Source: Myxococcus hansupus (GTDB lineage: Bacteria; Myxococcota; Myxococcia; Myxococcales; Myxococcaceae). Taken from it: a stretch of 64,000 bases of DNA. This document shows positions 31,548 through 40,757 of the stretch, one piece after another (within the stretch, counting starts at the first letter, position 1; each line of letters begins with the position of its first letter). The stretch is taken from the NCBI RefSeq assembly GCF_000280925.3, contig NZ_CP012109.1:2872501-2936500 (forward strand). Direction: 5' to 3'. The notes under the pieces are model-generated. The model made no database searches. It saw nothing but the letters and a program-made list of their open reading frames with translations, and was not told the origin of the DNA. The translations under genes were made by a program, and so were the position numbers.

Positions 31548-31946
31548 CTAGCGGCCTCTCGGACTGGAAGTGGCGCCGCGCTGGCGGCGGATGCGCGCCG
31601 CGCATTGGAGCGCCTCGAGCACGTCCTCCAGCTTGTCCAGGAGCTGCTCCAGCCTGGCTCGCTGCGCCTCCTGCTGCTGGGGCGGAAGCTGCTGGCCTCC
31701 TGGCGGGGGATGGAGCGCGCTGAGGCCCTGCCGGACCTGCTCCAGCAGTGGCTCCACGCCTTCGCGAAACGGGCCCAGCTCGGTGTCGATGAGCCGGTCC
31801 AGGCCCGTGAACAACGTCACGGCCGGCTCCGCCGCGAAAAGGGTTGGCGCCAGGGGGCGTCCGGTGGGGGAGGGGGCCGCCTTCGCGGCGCCAGGCGCAT
31901 GGCCGGGATGGGGGGACACGGAGGCTTCCTTCATGGCGGGGCTCAT
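31548..31946 (-). CDS. Small T6SS-linked protein between tssL and tssM, function unknown
   Basis: The 132-residue product begins at an ATG overlapping the tssL stop and ends three bases before tssM, so it is clearly part of the operon. The first 45 residues are Pro/Ala-rich and probably disordered. Residues of about 45-120 look helical and charged, with Gln-rich and Leu-rich heptad-like spacing (RLEQLLDKLEDVLEAL), suggesting a coiled coil. I do not recognise a family. The position suggests an accessory of the membrane complex. Confidence 0.7.
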   Translation of the reverse strand: MSPAMKEASVSPHPGHAPGAAKAAPSPTGRPLAPTLFAAEPAVTLFTGLDRLIDTELGPFREGVEPLLEQVRQGLSALHPPPGGQQLPPQQQEAQRARLEQLLDKLEDVLEALQCAARIRRQRGATSSPRGR

Positions 31947-32584
31947 TGGGACAGCCACCACAGCAGCCCCTGCACGCCCACCACGCACAGCCCAGCGGCG
32001 GCGTAGTAGCGGACGGGGAACTCGTAGAGCAGGGGCCGGACCTCTCCGGCCTCTTGCGGCAAAGGCGCGGCGGGCACTGGCGTGACGATGCGGTCGGCCA
32101 GCCGCTGCTTGTATTCGCGAAGCTTGGCGGTGTGGCCCAGGTAGCGGCCCGTGAAGCCGGCGGTGAGGCAGAAGTGCAGCACCTCGAAGACCAGCGGCGG
32201 GGCGCCGGGCTGGTTCAGCAGCCCATCCGCCTGCTCGTAGAACAGGTCGCCGCCGCCCTCTTCCCCCAGGAGGCGGTACTGCAGCAGCGGCCACGCCGCC
32301 TGTTCGTCCTCGGCCAGGCGCCGCAGCACCAGCTCATCCACCAGATAGGTGAAGGGCGGCAGGGCGTCCTCCACGTCCTCGGCGCGGTAGTGGGCGCCAA
32401 GCCCGGCGCGCAGCTCCTCCACGGTGGTCAGCAGCAGGGACTGCAACTGATGCAGGCCTTCGCGGCCCACGCGGACCTCCGTGCGTCTGTCATCCCCGGC
32501 CACCTCGGCCGGCAGCCACGAATCCAGCAGGGCACGCACCTGCCGGTACACCTTGAAGACAATCTGCCAGTGCTCCAGCTTCAT
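31943..32584 (-). CDS. tssL: T6SS inner-membrane protein TssL (DotU/IcmH)
   Basis: This 213-residue protein has the DotU layout: a cytoplasmic helical domain (PPFTYLVDELVLRR, LLGEEGGGDLFYEQ, LVFEVLHFCLTAGFTGRYLG) and one C-terminal membrane helix (YYAAAGLCVVGVQGLLWWL). The GFTGRY segment is a hallmark of the family. There is no peptidoglycan-binding OmpA domain. TssL sits in the inner membrane with TssM and recruits the baseplate. It lies between the needle-like gene and the small coupled gene. Confidence 0.93.
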   Translation of the reverse strand: MKLEHWQIVFKVYRQVRALLDSWLPAEVAGDDRRTEVRVGREGLHQLQSLLLTTVEELRAGLGAHYRAEDVEDALPPFTYLVDELVLRRLAEDEQAAWPLLQYRLLGEEGGGDLFYEQADGLLNQPGAPPLVFEVLHFCLTAGFTGRYLGHTAKLREYKQRLADRIVTPVPAAPLPQEAGEVRPLLYEFPVRYYAAAGLCVVGVQGLLWWLSQ

Positions 32585-32593
32585 CGGTCGGTC

Positions 32594-33190
32594 TCAACCC
32601 AGGTTGATGGAATTGCCGCTGATGTTGACGGTGGAGCCCTCGAGGGTCGCGACCCCCTTGGAGCTGACCTCGAAGTCGCCCGAGGTGGAGACCTTGAGGG
32701 TGGCCCCCTCCATCTGGGTTTCCTTGCCACTCAGCTCGAGCTTGGGTGACTTCAGGGTCAGCGGACCGCTCTTCGCCTCCACCTGGACCTGCTTCCCCTC
32801 GAGCGCCAGGGCCTCGGTGGCCTTCACCGCCACCTTGCCTTCCGAGGTCAGCGACGCATCACCGGTGGCCTTCTGGGTGAGCTTCTCGCTGGAGGTGAAG
32901 GACATGTCCTTCGCGCTCTCCACCTGCAGCGTCTCCTGGCTCTTCCAGACCGAGCCCTTCTTCGACTGGAGGGTGATGTTCTCGGCGTCCACGGTGAGGG
33001 CCTTGCACGTGAGGGTGATGCTGTCGGCCTTCTGGACGACGGTGCTCGTGTCGGAGTCGCTCTTCACTTCCAGGGTGAGGGCTGTCCCGTCGAGCGTCAG
33101 CGTCTGGCTGACCTTCCCGTCGGGGTCCTCGACCTTCAGGGTGAGGCCCTTCTCCTTGTCCAGCTCGATGGTGCAGATGAGCTTCGCCAT
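32594..33190 (-). CDS. Stand-alone beta-helical, gp5/VgrG-needle-like protein
   Basis: All 198 residues look like short repeated beta-strands with regular turns (LTLKVEDPDG, ITLTCKALTVD, LTLKSPKLELSGK, VNISGNSINLG), the pattern of the triple-stranded needle at the end of phage gp5 and VgrG. It lacks the gp27-like and OB-fold parts. The VgrG-like protein in this window lacks such a needle, so the two may form one spike; that is inference. It lies between tssK and tssL in the same operon. No PAAR tip or effector domain is attached. Confidence 0.7.
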   Translation of the reverse strand: MAKLICTIELDKEKGLTLKVEDPDGKVSQTLTLDGTALTLEVKSDSDTSTVVQKADSITLTCKALTVDAENITLQSKKGSVWKSQETLQVESAKDMSFTSSEKLTQKATGDASLTSEGKVAVKATEALALEGKQVQVEAKSGPLTLKSPKLELSGKETQMEGATLKVSTSGDFEVSSKGVATLEGSTVNISGNSINLG

Positions 33191-33202
33191 GGCCTTGACC
33201 GC

Positions 33203-34456
33203 TCAGGCCCTCCGCCAGAAGAGGAAGACCTGGGCCCCCTCGAACGCGGGCGTGGCGGAGAAGCACAGGCCGTCCTCGCGCAGCGCGGCCTGCCACTCGT
33301 CGCTCTCCAAGGTGAGCTGGTACCAGTCGATGTCCGCGTCGAAGGCGTGGGGAAAGGACGGGTAGGCCACGTGCCGGTAGGGGACGCCCTTCAGCGCCTG
33401 CCGCCGCACGACGGGCAGGCGCAGGGGACTGGCCAGCTTCACGCCTTCCAGGGCCCGGGGCTTGTCACGTTCGTGGCGCCGCACCAGCAGGTAGAAATCA
33501 TTGGGCGCGGGCGTGTCCTTGGGGAGGGACGTGAGCTGGAAGCGCCCGTCACGGCATTCGAAGGGGCGGTAGGAGCGCTGGCTCGTCTGTGGCCGGAAGC
33601 TGCGGTTGAGCAGCTCCATCCACCGCTCCAGGCCGGGACCGGGCTCCTCGTGGACATAGGCGGGCAGCGTCTCCTCGGGCTCGGACTCCAGGTAGCAACA
33701 CACCTCGAAGTAGAGCCGGCGGAGGGCTTCGAACAGATGGTACGTGGGCGGGTGGATGCCGTGTCGCATGTCCACGCGCAGGGCCTGGAGCTGACGGACC
33801 TCGCACAGGGCGCGGCGGGCGTTGGAAAGCCTGTCACCTCGGACGTAGCTGTCTCGGATGGAGGTGCGAAGCTGGCCCTGCGCCTGCTCCAGCAACCCAT
33901 CCAGTTGGGCGAACAGCGCGTCGAGGAAGGGATGGGGACCCACGCGGAGCAGGGGGGGAAGCTGCGTCCGGGAGAGGCGCCACGCGCCCAGCTCGTTCTT
34001 CGTCAGCCCCGCGAGCGCCAGCGTGCTGATGGCGCCGTCCACCGTGGGCTCCGCGGACAGTTGCAGCACGTGCAGCGCGCGGTGGAGCGCGGGGGGATCC
34101 TCGGCATAGAGCGGCAGGCCGTCAGCGCCGCGGGTCTCCTGCAACAGATGCAGATACACGGTGAGCTGCGAGCGGCCCGTCTCCTCCAGGGACAGCGGCG
34201 CCACCACGGCGTTGCCGGGCACCTGCACCAGATGCCCACCCGGCATGACCGCGTTCAACGAGGACAGGGAGAAGGTGCCCTCCGTCAGCAACACCGCGTT
34301 GAGCTCGAGCGCGCCCACCCCCAGCACGGGCAGGCCCGCGAGCTCCGCGTAGAGCCGGACCTCGGCGGCCAGGGACCCTTCCTGGGCGCGGAAATGATCG
34401 GGCAGCAGCGTCTGTCCGATCTGCCAACGCACCCGTGCGAGCTTTTGTAGCTCCAT
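33203..34456 (-). CDS. tssK: T6SS baseplate protein TssK
   Basis: The 417-residue protein shows the TssK signatures: VRWQIGQTLLPDHFRAQE at the N-terminus, then the beta-rich shell (LNAVMPGGHLVQVPGNA) and a C-terminal receptor-binding-like domain. TssK links the baseplate wedges to the TssL/TssM membrane complex. It is the first gene of the leftward operon and is divergent from tssB across 360 bases. Confidence 0.93.
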   Translation of the reverse strand: MELQKLARVRWQIGQTLLPDHFRAQEGSLAAEVRLYAELAGLPVLGVGALELNAVLLTEGTFSLSSLNAVMPGGHLVQVPGNAVVAPLSLEETGRSQLTVYLHLLQETRGADGLPLYAEDPPALHRALHVLQLSAEPTVDGAISTLALAGLTKNELGAWRLSRTQLPPLLRVGPHPFLDALFAQLDGLLEQAQGQLRTSIRDSYVRGDRLSNARRALCEVRQLQALRVDMRHGIHPPTYHLFEALRRLYFEVCCYLESEPEETLPAYVHEEPGPGLERWMELLNRSFRPQTSQRSYRPFECRDGRFQLTSLPKDTPAPNDFYLLVRRHERDKPRALEGVKLASPLRLPVVRRQALKGVPYRHVAYPSFPHAFDADIDWYQLTLESDEWQAALREDGLCFSATPAFEGAQVFLFWRRA

Positions 34457-34816
34457 GCCGTACCCAGCGTCTTTGTGAGGGATTGCTCCTCGCGGCCGAA
34501 GGCTCGGCTCCGAGAGGAGACCCGGGTTGAAAGATGTTAATGAGAGTACAGATGGCGGGAAAATGCGTCAAGCCGGTCATTGAGCTTGCTTTGCTTGGTA
34601 GGGATTGCGCCCCAGAGGGGCGGACCTGCCCGGTTGGGTCCAAATCCGCTCATGGGGTGAGATGGACTGTTGGTTGTTTTTGAGGACCAATGAGTCGAGG
34701 CGTGCAGGCGAGGGTGTCAATTTTACTCGTCTTGCTTTCAAGAAGACATTTGCGTTACCAGTGAATGCCAGGTGTGGCCCCTGCCGCATCTGATGAGTGT
34801 TTGCCTGGGTGCGTGC
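34457..34816. other. Divergent T6SS control region (tssK/tssB), no gene seen
   Basis: This gap separates the two main T6SS operons and should hold both promoters. It is AT-richer than the flanking genes, especially 34660-34760. Two small dyads are visible: CGCCCC/GGGGCG at 34608-34622, and GTCTT/AAGAC near 34726-34745. No confident promoter consensus was found. Confidence 0.5.
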
Positions 34817-35386
34817 ATGGCCATTAATGACGAGATTCCGAAATCACGTATCACATTGACATACCGCACCAGCGTCAACGGAGAGCGCGTCAACAAGGCG
34901 CTTCCCCTCCGGTTGCTGGTGATGGGCGACTTCTCCAGCGGAACCTCCGCGGACCGGAAGAAGGACCTGGATCAGCGGCAGATCCGCAACCTGGATGGGA
35001 AGAACCTGGACCAGGTGATGCGGGACATGTCGATGACGCTTCAGTTCAAGGTTCCCAACCGGATCGACCCGGGGAACGCCGAGGAGCTGGAGGTCGCGCT
35101 TCCCGTCGACTCGATGAAGTCCTTCACGCCCGCGGAGCTGGCGAAGAACCTCCCCAAGGTCCGCGCGCTGCTGTTGCTGCGCAAGCTGCTGCTCGAGATG
35201 CAGGGCAACCTGGACAACCGCAAGGAGTTCCGCCGGATGGTGCGGGAGCTGGCTCAGAGTCCCGAGGCTGTCGCGGCGCTGCGCAAGGACTTGCAGGACT
35301 TCAATGGTCTGGCGATTCCGAAGCCGCAGCTCCCCGCGGGTGAGGCGTCCTCCAACGCGTCCCCTCCGGAAGCGAAGCCGCAATGA
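34817..35386 (+). CDS. tssB: T6SS contractile sheath small subunit TssB (VipA)
   Basis: The 189-residue protein starts MAINDEIPKSRITLTYRT and carries PLRLLVMGDFS and the conserved N-terminal fold of VipA. Residues KSFTPAELAKNLPKVRALL match the family's C-terminal helices that lock onto TssC. With TssC it forms the contractile sheath in the cytoplasm. The ATG at 34817 is chosen over 34772 because it matches the family N-terminus; no strong ribosome site is seen. tssC follows by 39 bases. Confidence 0.95.
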   Translation: MAINDEIPKSRITLTYRTSVNGERVNKALPLRLLVMGDFSSGTSADRKKDLDQRQIRNLDGKNLDQVMRDMSMTLQFKVPNRIDPGNAEELEVALPVDSMKSFTPAELAKNLPKVRALLLLRKLLLEMQGNLDNRKEFRRMVRELAQSPEAVAALRKDLQDFNGLAIPKPQLPAGEASSNASPPEAKPQ

Positions 35387-35425
35387 GTTGGCGGATGTCC
35401 CCTCCGTTCTGAAAGGTTATTCCCC

Positions 35426-36946
35426 ATGTCGAACACGTCGCAGACTGCCACGGCTACCAACGCGGTGGCGGTGGACCAGAATTCCCTGGGTCTCCCGCAG
35501 TTCCTCACCAGCGTCCGGCTGAGCACGGACCTCCCGCAGCGCCGGCCCATGGTCGGGGCCAACCTCCAGCAGGTCACCGAGGACGTGAGCGCGGAAGAGC
35601 GCTTTCTCTCCGGCCTGGCGGCCATGGTCTACAACATGGACCCGGAGGTGGGCCGCTTCGACAAGCAGACCATCCAGGAGCTGGTCGCCACCATTGACCA
35701 GTTGGTGGACGCGCAGCTCAACGAGGTGCTGCACGCCCCCGAGTTCCAGGCGATGGAGTCCAACTGGGCTTCGTTGGCGGACCTGGTCCGGAGCACCAAC
35801 TTCAAGGCCAACATCGAGCTGAGCCTCCTGGACGTCTCCAAGGACGAGGCCTACGTCGACCTGGAGAGCAACGCGGCCGACATCGCCGGCTCCGAGTTCT
35901 TCAAGAAGCTCTATGTGGCCGAGTATGACCAGTTCGGCGGCTCGCCCTATGGGGCCGTGGTGGGGCTGTACGAGTTCGCCAACACGCCCCAGGACATGCT
36001 CTGGCTGAAGGCGATGGGGAAGGTCTGCACGGCCAGCCACGCCCCCTTCGTCTCCGCCGTGTCGCCATCCTTCTTCGGCTGCACCAGCATGCGTGAGGTG
36101 GCGCAGCTTCGTGACCTGCACAGCCTGCTGGACGCGCCCAAGTACTCCGCCTGGAACGCGCTGCGTGACACCGAGGAGGCCGCCTACATCGGCCTGACGC
36201 TGCCCCGCTACATCGTGCGGCAGCCGTACAACAACGAGACGAACCCCGCCCAGGGCATCAACTTCACCGAGAAGGTCCGCGGGGACGATGAGGCCGAGTA
36301 CCTCTGGGGCAATTCGGCCGTGCTCTTCGCCCGCAACCTGGTGCGCTCCTTCGAGACCTCCGGCTGGTGTCAGCACATCCGGGGGCCCAAGGGCGGTGGC
36401 CTCATCACCGGGCTTCCCGCGCACATCATCAACGTGCGTGGCGAGGAGGAGCTGAAGTTGCCGGTGGAGATCTCCATCCCCGACTTCCGCGAGTACGAGC
36501 TGGCGCGCGGCGGGTTCATGCCGCTCATCCACAAGAAGGGCACCGCGGAGGCCGTCTTCTTCAGCGCCCAGTCCCTCAAGAAGGCCCACACCTTCAAGGA
36601 CCCGAAGGACTCGGAGAACTCGCAGCTCGTCACCAACCTCGCCTACACCTTCTCCATCAGCCGCATCGCGCACTACGTGAAGTCCATCATGCGCGACAAC
36701 ATCGGGAGCACGGCGGGGGCGCAGTACATCCAGGCCCAGCTCGAGCAGTGGATTTCCGGCTACGTGACGGCCCTGGTCAACCCGGACGACCTGACGCTCC
36801 GCTACTACCCGTTCAAGGCCTACAGCCTGACCGTCACCGAGGTGCCGGGCAAGGTGGGCTGGTACCACTGCAACCTCTCCATCCTGCCGCACATCCAGTT
36901 CGAGGGCATGGACGTGGACCTGCGCGTGGATGCGCGGCTGGGCTGA
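35426..36946 (+). CDS. tssC: T6SS contractile sheath large subunit TssC (VipB)
   Basis: The 506-residue protein is a full-length VipB. Typical segments include MESNWASLADLVRST, EFFKKLYVAEYDQFGGSPYGAV shortened here to its core YDQFGGSPYGA, AYIGLTLPRYIVRQPY and WCQHIRGPKGGG. It polymerises with TssB around the Hcp tube and contracts to fire the spike. It sits between tssB and hcp in the standard order. Confidence 0.97.
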   Translation: MSNTSQTATATNAVAVDQNSLGLPQFLTSVRLSTDLPQRRPMVGANLQQVTEDVSAEERFLSGLAAMVYNMDPEVGRFDKQTIQELVATIDQLVDAQLNEVLHAPEFQAMESNWASLADLVRSTNFKANIELSLLDVSKDEAYVDLESNAADIAGSEFFKKLYVAEYDQFGGSPYGAVVGLYEFANTPQDMLWLKAMGKVCTASHAPFVSAVSPSFFGCTSMREVAQLRDLHSLLDAPKYSAWNALRDTEEAAYIGLTLPRYIVRQPYNNETNPAQGINFTEKVRGDDEAEYLWGNSAVLFARNLVRSFETSGWCQHIRGPKGGGLITGLPAHIINVRGEEELKLPVEISIPDFREYELARGGFMPLIHKKGTAEAVFFSAQSLKKAHTFKDPKDSENSQLVTNLAYTFSISRIAHYVKSIMRDNIGSTAGAQYIQAQLEQWISGYVTALVNPDDLTLRYYPFKAYSLTVTEVPGKVGWYHCNLSILPHIQFEGMDVDLRVDARLG

Positions 36947-36999
36947 TGACAGACGGAATCAAGCCCTGCTGAGGGGCATGCACTCAAAGGAAACGACCC

Positions 37000-37647
37000 A
37001 TGTACAACCACAAGAACATGAACTGGCCGCAGGCGCTGCTTCCCAAGATGGGGGACCCCACGAAGATGGGCTACCTCATGAAGTTCTCGGGACTGGGCCT
37101 GGAAGGTGGATTCAAGCCCATCACCGCGTTCACGCCGTTCACGCAGGAGCCGACCAGCGGCCCCGCGAAGGAGGGCATTGGCGACATGTCCTCGGACCCG
37201 GGCGTGAAGAAGATCGACTGTCTGGGCGTCATCGCGGACTTCGAATGGGGGGGCGGCGCGGGCGACCCCATCAAGCTGACCGTCTACACCAACTCCTCCA
37301 ACGTGACGCAGATGGAGGACAAGAAGACCAAGGGCACCTTGAAGCCCGAGGTGGAGACGCTCGCCTGGTGGATCATCGACTACACCAATGCCGCCGGCTG
37401 GTACGAGGTCTCCTATCCGAAGGAACCCGAGCTGGTGAAGGGGAAGATCCTCACCACGGATGGCAACATCGCCCTCAAGACCTTCGCGGAAAAGATCGAG
37501 CTGGAGGGGCGGGGTGAGACGACCTTGATCCGTGGCTTCTCCATCACGGTGATTCCGACGATGCTCGAGCTCAACGCGATGCACTATGCCAACGAGCCCA
37601 ACCACAAGGGCGCCGCGGGCTGGGGCGTCAAGCTGAGCGCGGACTGA
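37000..37647 (+). CDS. hcp: T6SS tube protein Hcp (TssD)
   Basis: The 215-residue protein lies directly after tssBC, where hcp is normally found, and has a beta-barrel pattern of alternating strands (IDCLGVIADFEWGGG, DPIKLTVYTNSS, LAWWIIDYTN). It is longer and more divergent than typical 160-residue Hcp proteins. Hcp hexamers stack into the inner tube and can carry small effectors. A divergent copy faces it at 37728-38387, with a hairpin between them. Confidence 0.8.
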   Translation: MYNHKNMNWPQALLPKMGDPTKMGYLMKFSGLGLEGGFKPITAFTPFTQEPTSGPAKEGIGDMSSDPGVKKIDCLGVIADFEWGGGAGDPIKLTVYTNSSNVTQMEDKKTKGTLKPEVETLAWWIIDYTNAAGWYEVSYPKEPELVKGKILTTDGNIALKTFAEKIELEGRGETTLIRGFSITVIPTMLELNAMHYANEPNHKGAAGWGVKLSAD

Positions 37648-37666
37648 CGCGCATCAGGCGTTCCTG

Positions 37667-37687
37667 GCCCGGGGCGCCTCCCCGGGC
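37667..37687. terminator. Hairpin between two convergent hcp-like genes
   Basis: A perfect 8-base stem (GCCCGGGG and CCCCGGGC) with the 5-base loop CGCCT lies 20 bases after the hcp stop and 40 before the stop of the opposite gene. The position suits termination from either side. Confidence 0.6.
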
Positions 37688-37727
37688 TCAGGGGCGGCGT
37701 CATCACTGCACGCCACCCCCGCCGCAT

Positions 37728-38387
37728 CTACTGCTCGGTTCCCCACTGCTTCACCTGCCGCACCCGGGGGCCACTGGCGAACTCCAGCAGGGTCTTCTTC
37801 TTGTTGGCGGGGACCACGGTGAGCTGCATGCCGAAGAAGTCGACGCCAGGGTTCTGGGTGAGCGCGGCGGACGGTTGCTCATCCTGGGGAACGGGCTGGC
37901 TGTCGACGGAGATTTGAAGCCGGCCGTCCGTGCTGTCCAGGCTGGTCTCCGCCACCGTGGGGTCCTTGAGATGGGCCGCCTCGAACCAGGTGTTGTCGTT
38001 GGCGTCGAAGTCGATGATGGACCAGGCCAGCCGTACGCGGGGCTTGGACAAAGGTTGGGCCGGGTCGAGCTTGGCACGGAGGTTGGACGCCGTGGACTTG
38101 CTGACATAGGCCTGGATGCGAATGGGGTCCGTCTTTCCACCTTCGTAGCTGAGGTGGCCGATGAGCCCGACACATTTGATTCGAGGGCCACACACCACCC
38201 GCCGGCCGTCCGTGACAATCGGTGTCCAGAGCTCCATGTCCTTGCCCAGGTTGAGCCCGCAGCCATTCCATTGGAGCAGGTAGCCCAGCATCCCCTTGAC
38301 GCCTGGCTTGAAGTTCAGCGCGGAGCGCCAATCACATTCGAATTCGAGCAGGTTGTGGTTTCGCGTGTCGCGGTTCATGAGAGACAT
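37728..38387 (-). CDS. Second, divergent Hcp-like protein
   Basis: The 219-residue product aligns by eye with the hcp product along its core: IKCVGLIGHLSYEGG against IDCLGVIADFEWGGG, DPIRIQAYVSKST against DPIKLTVYTNSS, and LAWSIIDFDAND against LAWWIIDYTNA. It is on the opposite strand, breaking the run of rightward T6SS genes, and has its own start 73 bases from the TssA-like gene. It may be an alternative tube subunit or an effector-specific Hcp; its role is not visible. Confidence 0.75.
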   Translation of the reverse strand: MSLMNRDTRNHNLLEFECDWRSALNFKPGVKGMLGYLLQWNGCGLNLGKDMELWTPIVTDGRRVVCGPRIKCVGLIGHLSYEGGKTDPIRIQAYVSKSTASNLRAKLDPAQPLSKPRVRLAWSIIDFDANDNTWFEAAHLKDPTVAETSLDSTDGRLQISVDSQPVPQDEQPSAALTQNPGVDFFGMQLTVVPANKKKTLLEFASGPRVRQVKQWGTEQ

Positions 38388-38460
38388 ATCCTGGCATAAA
38401 TGTGCTTCTGGCGATAGCGCGTGTGCTCATGACAGGAATTGAGTTCGCAGTGGAGACACC

Positions 38461-39420
38461 ATGAGAGAGCTGAACCTGTGCTTGCGCCCGTTCGACACGG
38501 ACAGCGAGCGACTCGAAGCACATGATCCGCGCTTCCAGCACATCGCGGACCTGGTCCAGAAAGGCGAGTACACCCAGGCCGCTGACGCCGTGGAGAGTCT
38601 CCTGGCGGAGGGCGTCCACGAGGTCCGGCTGCTGAGCTACTTCCTCTATGCGGTGTTCCATGAGGAGGGGCTGGGCCGGATGCCCGCCATCCTGGAGACG
38701 CTCACGACGCTCATCCAGCGCGTGACGGCGGCGCTGGCTCCCGGAGACAAGCAGGGCGTCTTCCTGAACAAGGCCGTCACGTGGCTGGGCCAGACGCTGT
38801 TGGACGTGCTCCGGTATCACCAGTCCAAGCGAGACGCTCGGTGGGGGGACTGGCTGCGGTCACTCACCAGCGCCCAGGCCTCGGACGCGGTGCAGCGGGC
38901 GCAGGAGGCCGTGGCACTGCTGTCCGGGCCCCGCAACCGCACCGGCGCCGAGGCGCTCTCCCGGCTGGTTCAGTGGCTGCGGGACTTCAAGACGCAGCTC
39001 GAGGCGAATCAACCCGAGGAGGCGCCCGCTCCAGCGCCAACGCAAGAGCCCGCCGCCAAGGCGCCCCCGCCAGAGGCCGCGCCAGCGCCGCCTTCGGCCT
39101 TCATCCAACTGGGACAAATGCTGCAACTCCGAGGTTCGGCGCACCTCGTGGAGCTGTGCAACAAGCTCAAGGCCTTCGAGCTGCTCATCGCGCGCGAGGA
39201 CTTTCAGAAGGCGGCCATGGTGAGCGACGACATCCTGGGCACGCTGGAGGCATTCGATCCCCGGCGCTACTTCCCCGACCTCTTCGCCACCTTCGGTGCG
39301 CTGCTCAACAAGCACGTGCAGCAGATCCACGGTCACTGGGAGAACAAGGATTCGATGGAGTGGAAGGCGCTCGCCCAGTTCTACCAGGTGGACTTGGAGC
39401 GGTTCGTCCGGAAGGACTGA
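38461..39420 (+). CDS. tssA: TssA-like T6SS protein
   Basis: The 319-residue protein is helical and has the TssA/ImpA look: an N-terminal domain (HDPRFQHIADLVQKGEYTQA, then EGVHEVRLLSYFLYAVF), a Pro/Ala/Glu linker near 185-215 and a C-terminal domain with FDPRRYFPDLFATF. TssA proteins cap or prime the tube and sheath during assembly. Similarity is moderate, so a related baseplate-linked role is possible. tssG starts nine bases after the stop. Confidence 0.65.
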   Translation: MRELNLCLRPFDTDSERLEAHDPRFQHIADLVQKGEYTQAADAVESLLAEGVHEVRLLSYFLYAVFHEEGLGRMPAILETLTTLIQRVTAALAPGDKQGVFLNKAVTWLGQTLLDVLRYHQSKRDARWGDWLRSLTSAQASDAVQRAQEAVALLSGPRNRTGAEALSRLVQWLRDFKTQLEANQPEEAPAPAPTQEPAAKAPPPEAAPAPPSAFIQLGQMLQLRGSAHLVELCNKLKAFELLIAREDFQKAAMVSDDILGTLEAFDPRRYFPDLFATFGALLNKHVQQIHGHWENKDSMEWKALAQFYQVDLERFVRKD

Positions 39421-39429
39421 GCGCGGACC

Positions 39430-40376
39430 ATGGCCACCTCCACGTTGGAGCTCACGCCCATCGAGGCGCGAATCGCCGCTCGCGCACGGGATTTCGAGCT
39501 GGGGCCGCTGTTGCGGCTGCTCGAGGCGGAAGGGTACGCCGCCGAGCAAATCCTCTTCGAAAGCCCCGCCGAGCCCGTCTCGTCCGCGGCGCTGGTCGAG
39601 GCGGTGACGTTCCATGCCGTTCCCTACCGGCGGGTCGTGGTGACGCTCAACCTGGGCTTGCTGGGCGCCAACGCGTTGCTTCCAAGCTACTTCCTGGAGG
39701 TCGCCGAGCAGCTCCCAGAACCCGAGGTCTTCTTCGATTTCATCCGCTTCTTCGACCACCGGCTCATCGAGGCGTTCGTCCGGGCCGTCCATCCGGAGCG
39801 AGACCGCGCGCTGATGGGCGACTGGGAGCGCACCAAGGGCTTCTACTTCCGGATGTTGGGCGTGGGTTCGGTGACGACCCTCCAATCACTCTTTCAACTC
39901 CACTTCCCTGAGCTGCGGGTGTGGAGTCACCGGAAGGCGTTCCGGAGCGCGAGCCACGGCCATGACCTGCGCTCCGGCACGTCCCCGTTGGATGGCTCCG
40001 GGGTGCTGGGGTTCCTCTACGAATCCGACGTCCCTGGCTTCTTGGTGGAACTCCATGCCGACGAGGAGACGGATGCGCGGGTCAGGGGTGGCCGGCCGTC
40101 GTCCATCATCGGCTGTGTGAGGTCCTGCTGCCGCTGCTGGCGCCCTTCCGGCTGCGGCTGGAGGTGGGGCTGTCGGTGATGTCCCACGGGCTCTCGGCGC
40201 GGCTCACCGCGGCGGGCTGTCTGGGATATGAGCGCCTCGACGACGGCGCGGAGAAGGGGCACCGCATGGTCGTCTTCCAGGGAGACACCGCGGACGCCGT
40301 GCGACCTCCCGAGGAAGGGCTCGCGAGCATGGGCATGGCCCTGGGCGTGCCAGCACCGCTGCGGAAGGTGGGCTGA
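39430..40376 (+). CDS. tssG: T6SS baseplate protein TssG, split by an apparent frameshift
   Basis: The first frame reads well to about 40085 (VVVTLNLGLLGANALLPSY, FFDFIRFFDHRLIEAFVRA, the TssG core) and then turns into Cys/Arg/Trp-rich nonsense. A second frame continues with WPAVVHHRLCEVLLPLLAPF and a beta-rich end, stopping at 40376. Adding one G to the run 40085-40088 joins them into about 315 residues, the usual TssG size. TssG forms the baseplate wedge with TssE, TssF and TssK. tssE begins three bases after the stop. Sequencing error is more likely than a true mutation. Confidence 0.75.
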
Positions 40377-40379
40377 GCC

Positions 40380-40757
40380 ATGGCCTTCCTGCATCGCAAG
40401 TTCCTGGGCATCCAGGAGTCGCTACTCGAGGACGTGCTGCGCAACGTGCGCTATCTGCTGCGCGCCAAGCGGGGCGCGGCATCCTGTCTGCCGGGATTCG
40501 GGTTGACCGAGACAGGGTTCCGCACGGCCGAGGAGATGCTCACGCTCATGGCGCAGGAGATTCGAGAGAACCTCCAGTTGTACGAGCCGCGCGTCGAGGT
40601 CACCGAAATCGAGGAGGGGGCGGAGGGCGACAGTGGCCGTCCCTGCCTCGTGGTGCATTGCAGGCTCCGGGCATCGCGCGAGCCGCTCTCCATCACGCTC
40701 GACCCGCAGAGCCGCGCCATCTCGCTGGGGGCCCAGGCCACGCCGGAGGACGCATGA
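40380..40757 (+). CDS. tssE: T6SS baseplate protein TssE (gp25-like)
   Basis: The 125-residue protein matches the gp25 lysozyme-like baseplate family: LLEDVLRNVRYLLRAKRGAA, then LPGFGLTE, IRENLQLYEPRVEVTEIE and a final beta-hairpin. The YEPR segment and the Glu in the opening helices are typical. It starts sheath assembly at the baseplate. Its stop overlaps the vgrG start (ATGA). Confidence 0.9.
   Translation: MAFLHRKFLGIQESLLEDVLRNVRYLLRAKRGAASCLPGFGLTETGFRTAEEMLTLMAQEIRENLQLYEPRVEVTEIEEGAEGDSGRPCLVVHCRLRASREPLSITLDPQSRAISLGAQATPEDA

Noticed and set aside
34552..34566. A sigma-54-like promoter (TGGC, then TGC) before the T6SS operons
   Set aside because: The spacing between the GG and GC elements is one base short of the consensus, and the surrounding bases match poorly.
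40658..40753. A 32-residue N-terminal extension of the VgrG-like protein
   Set aside because: It lies inside tssE and has shadow-like composition; the ATG overlapping the tssE stop is the natural start.
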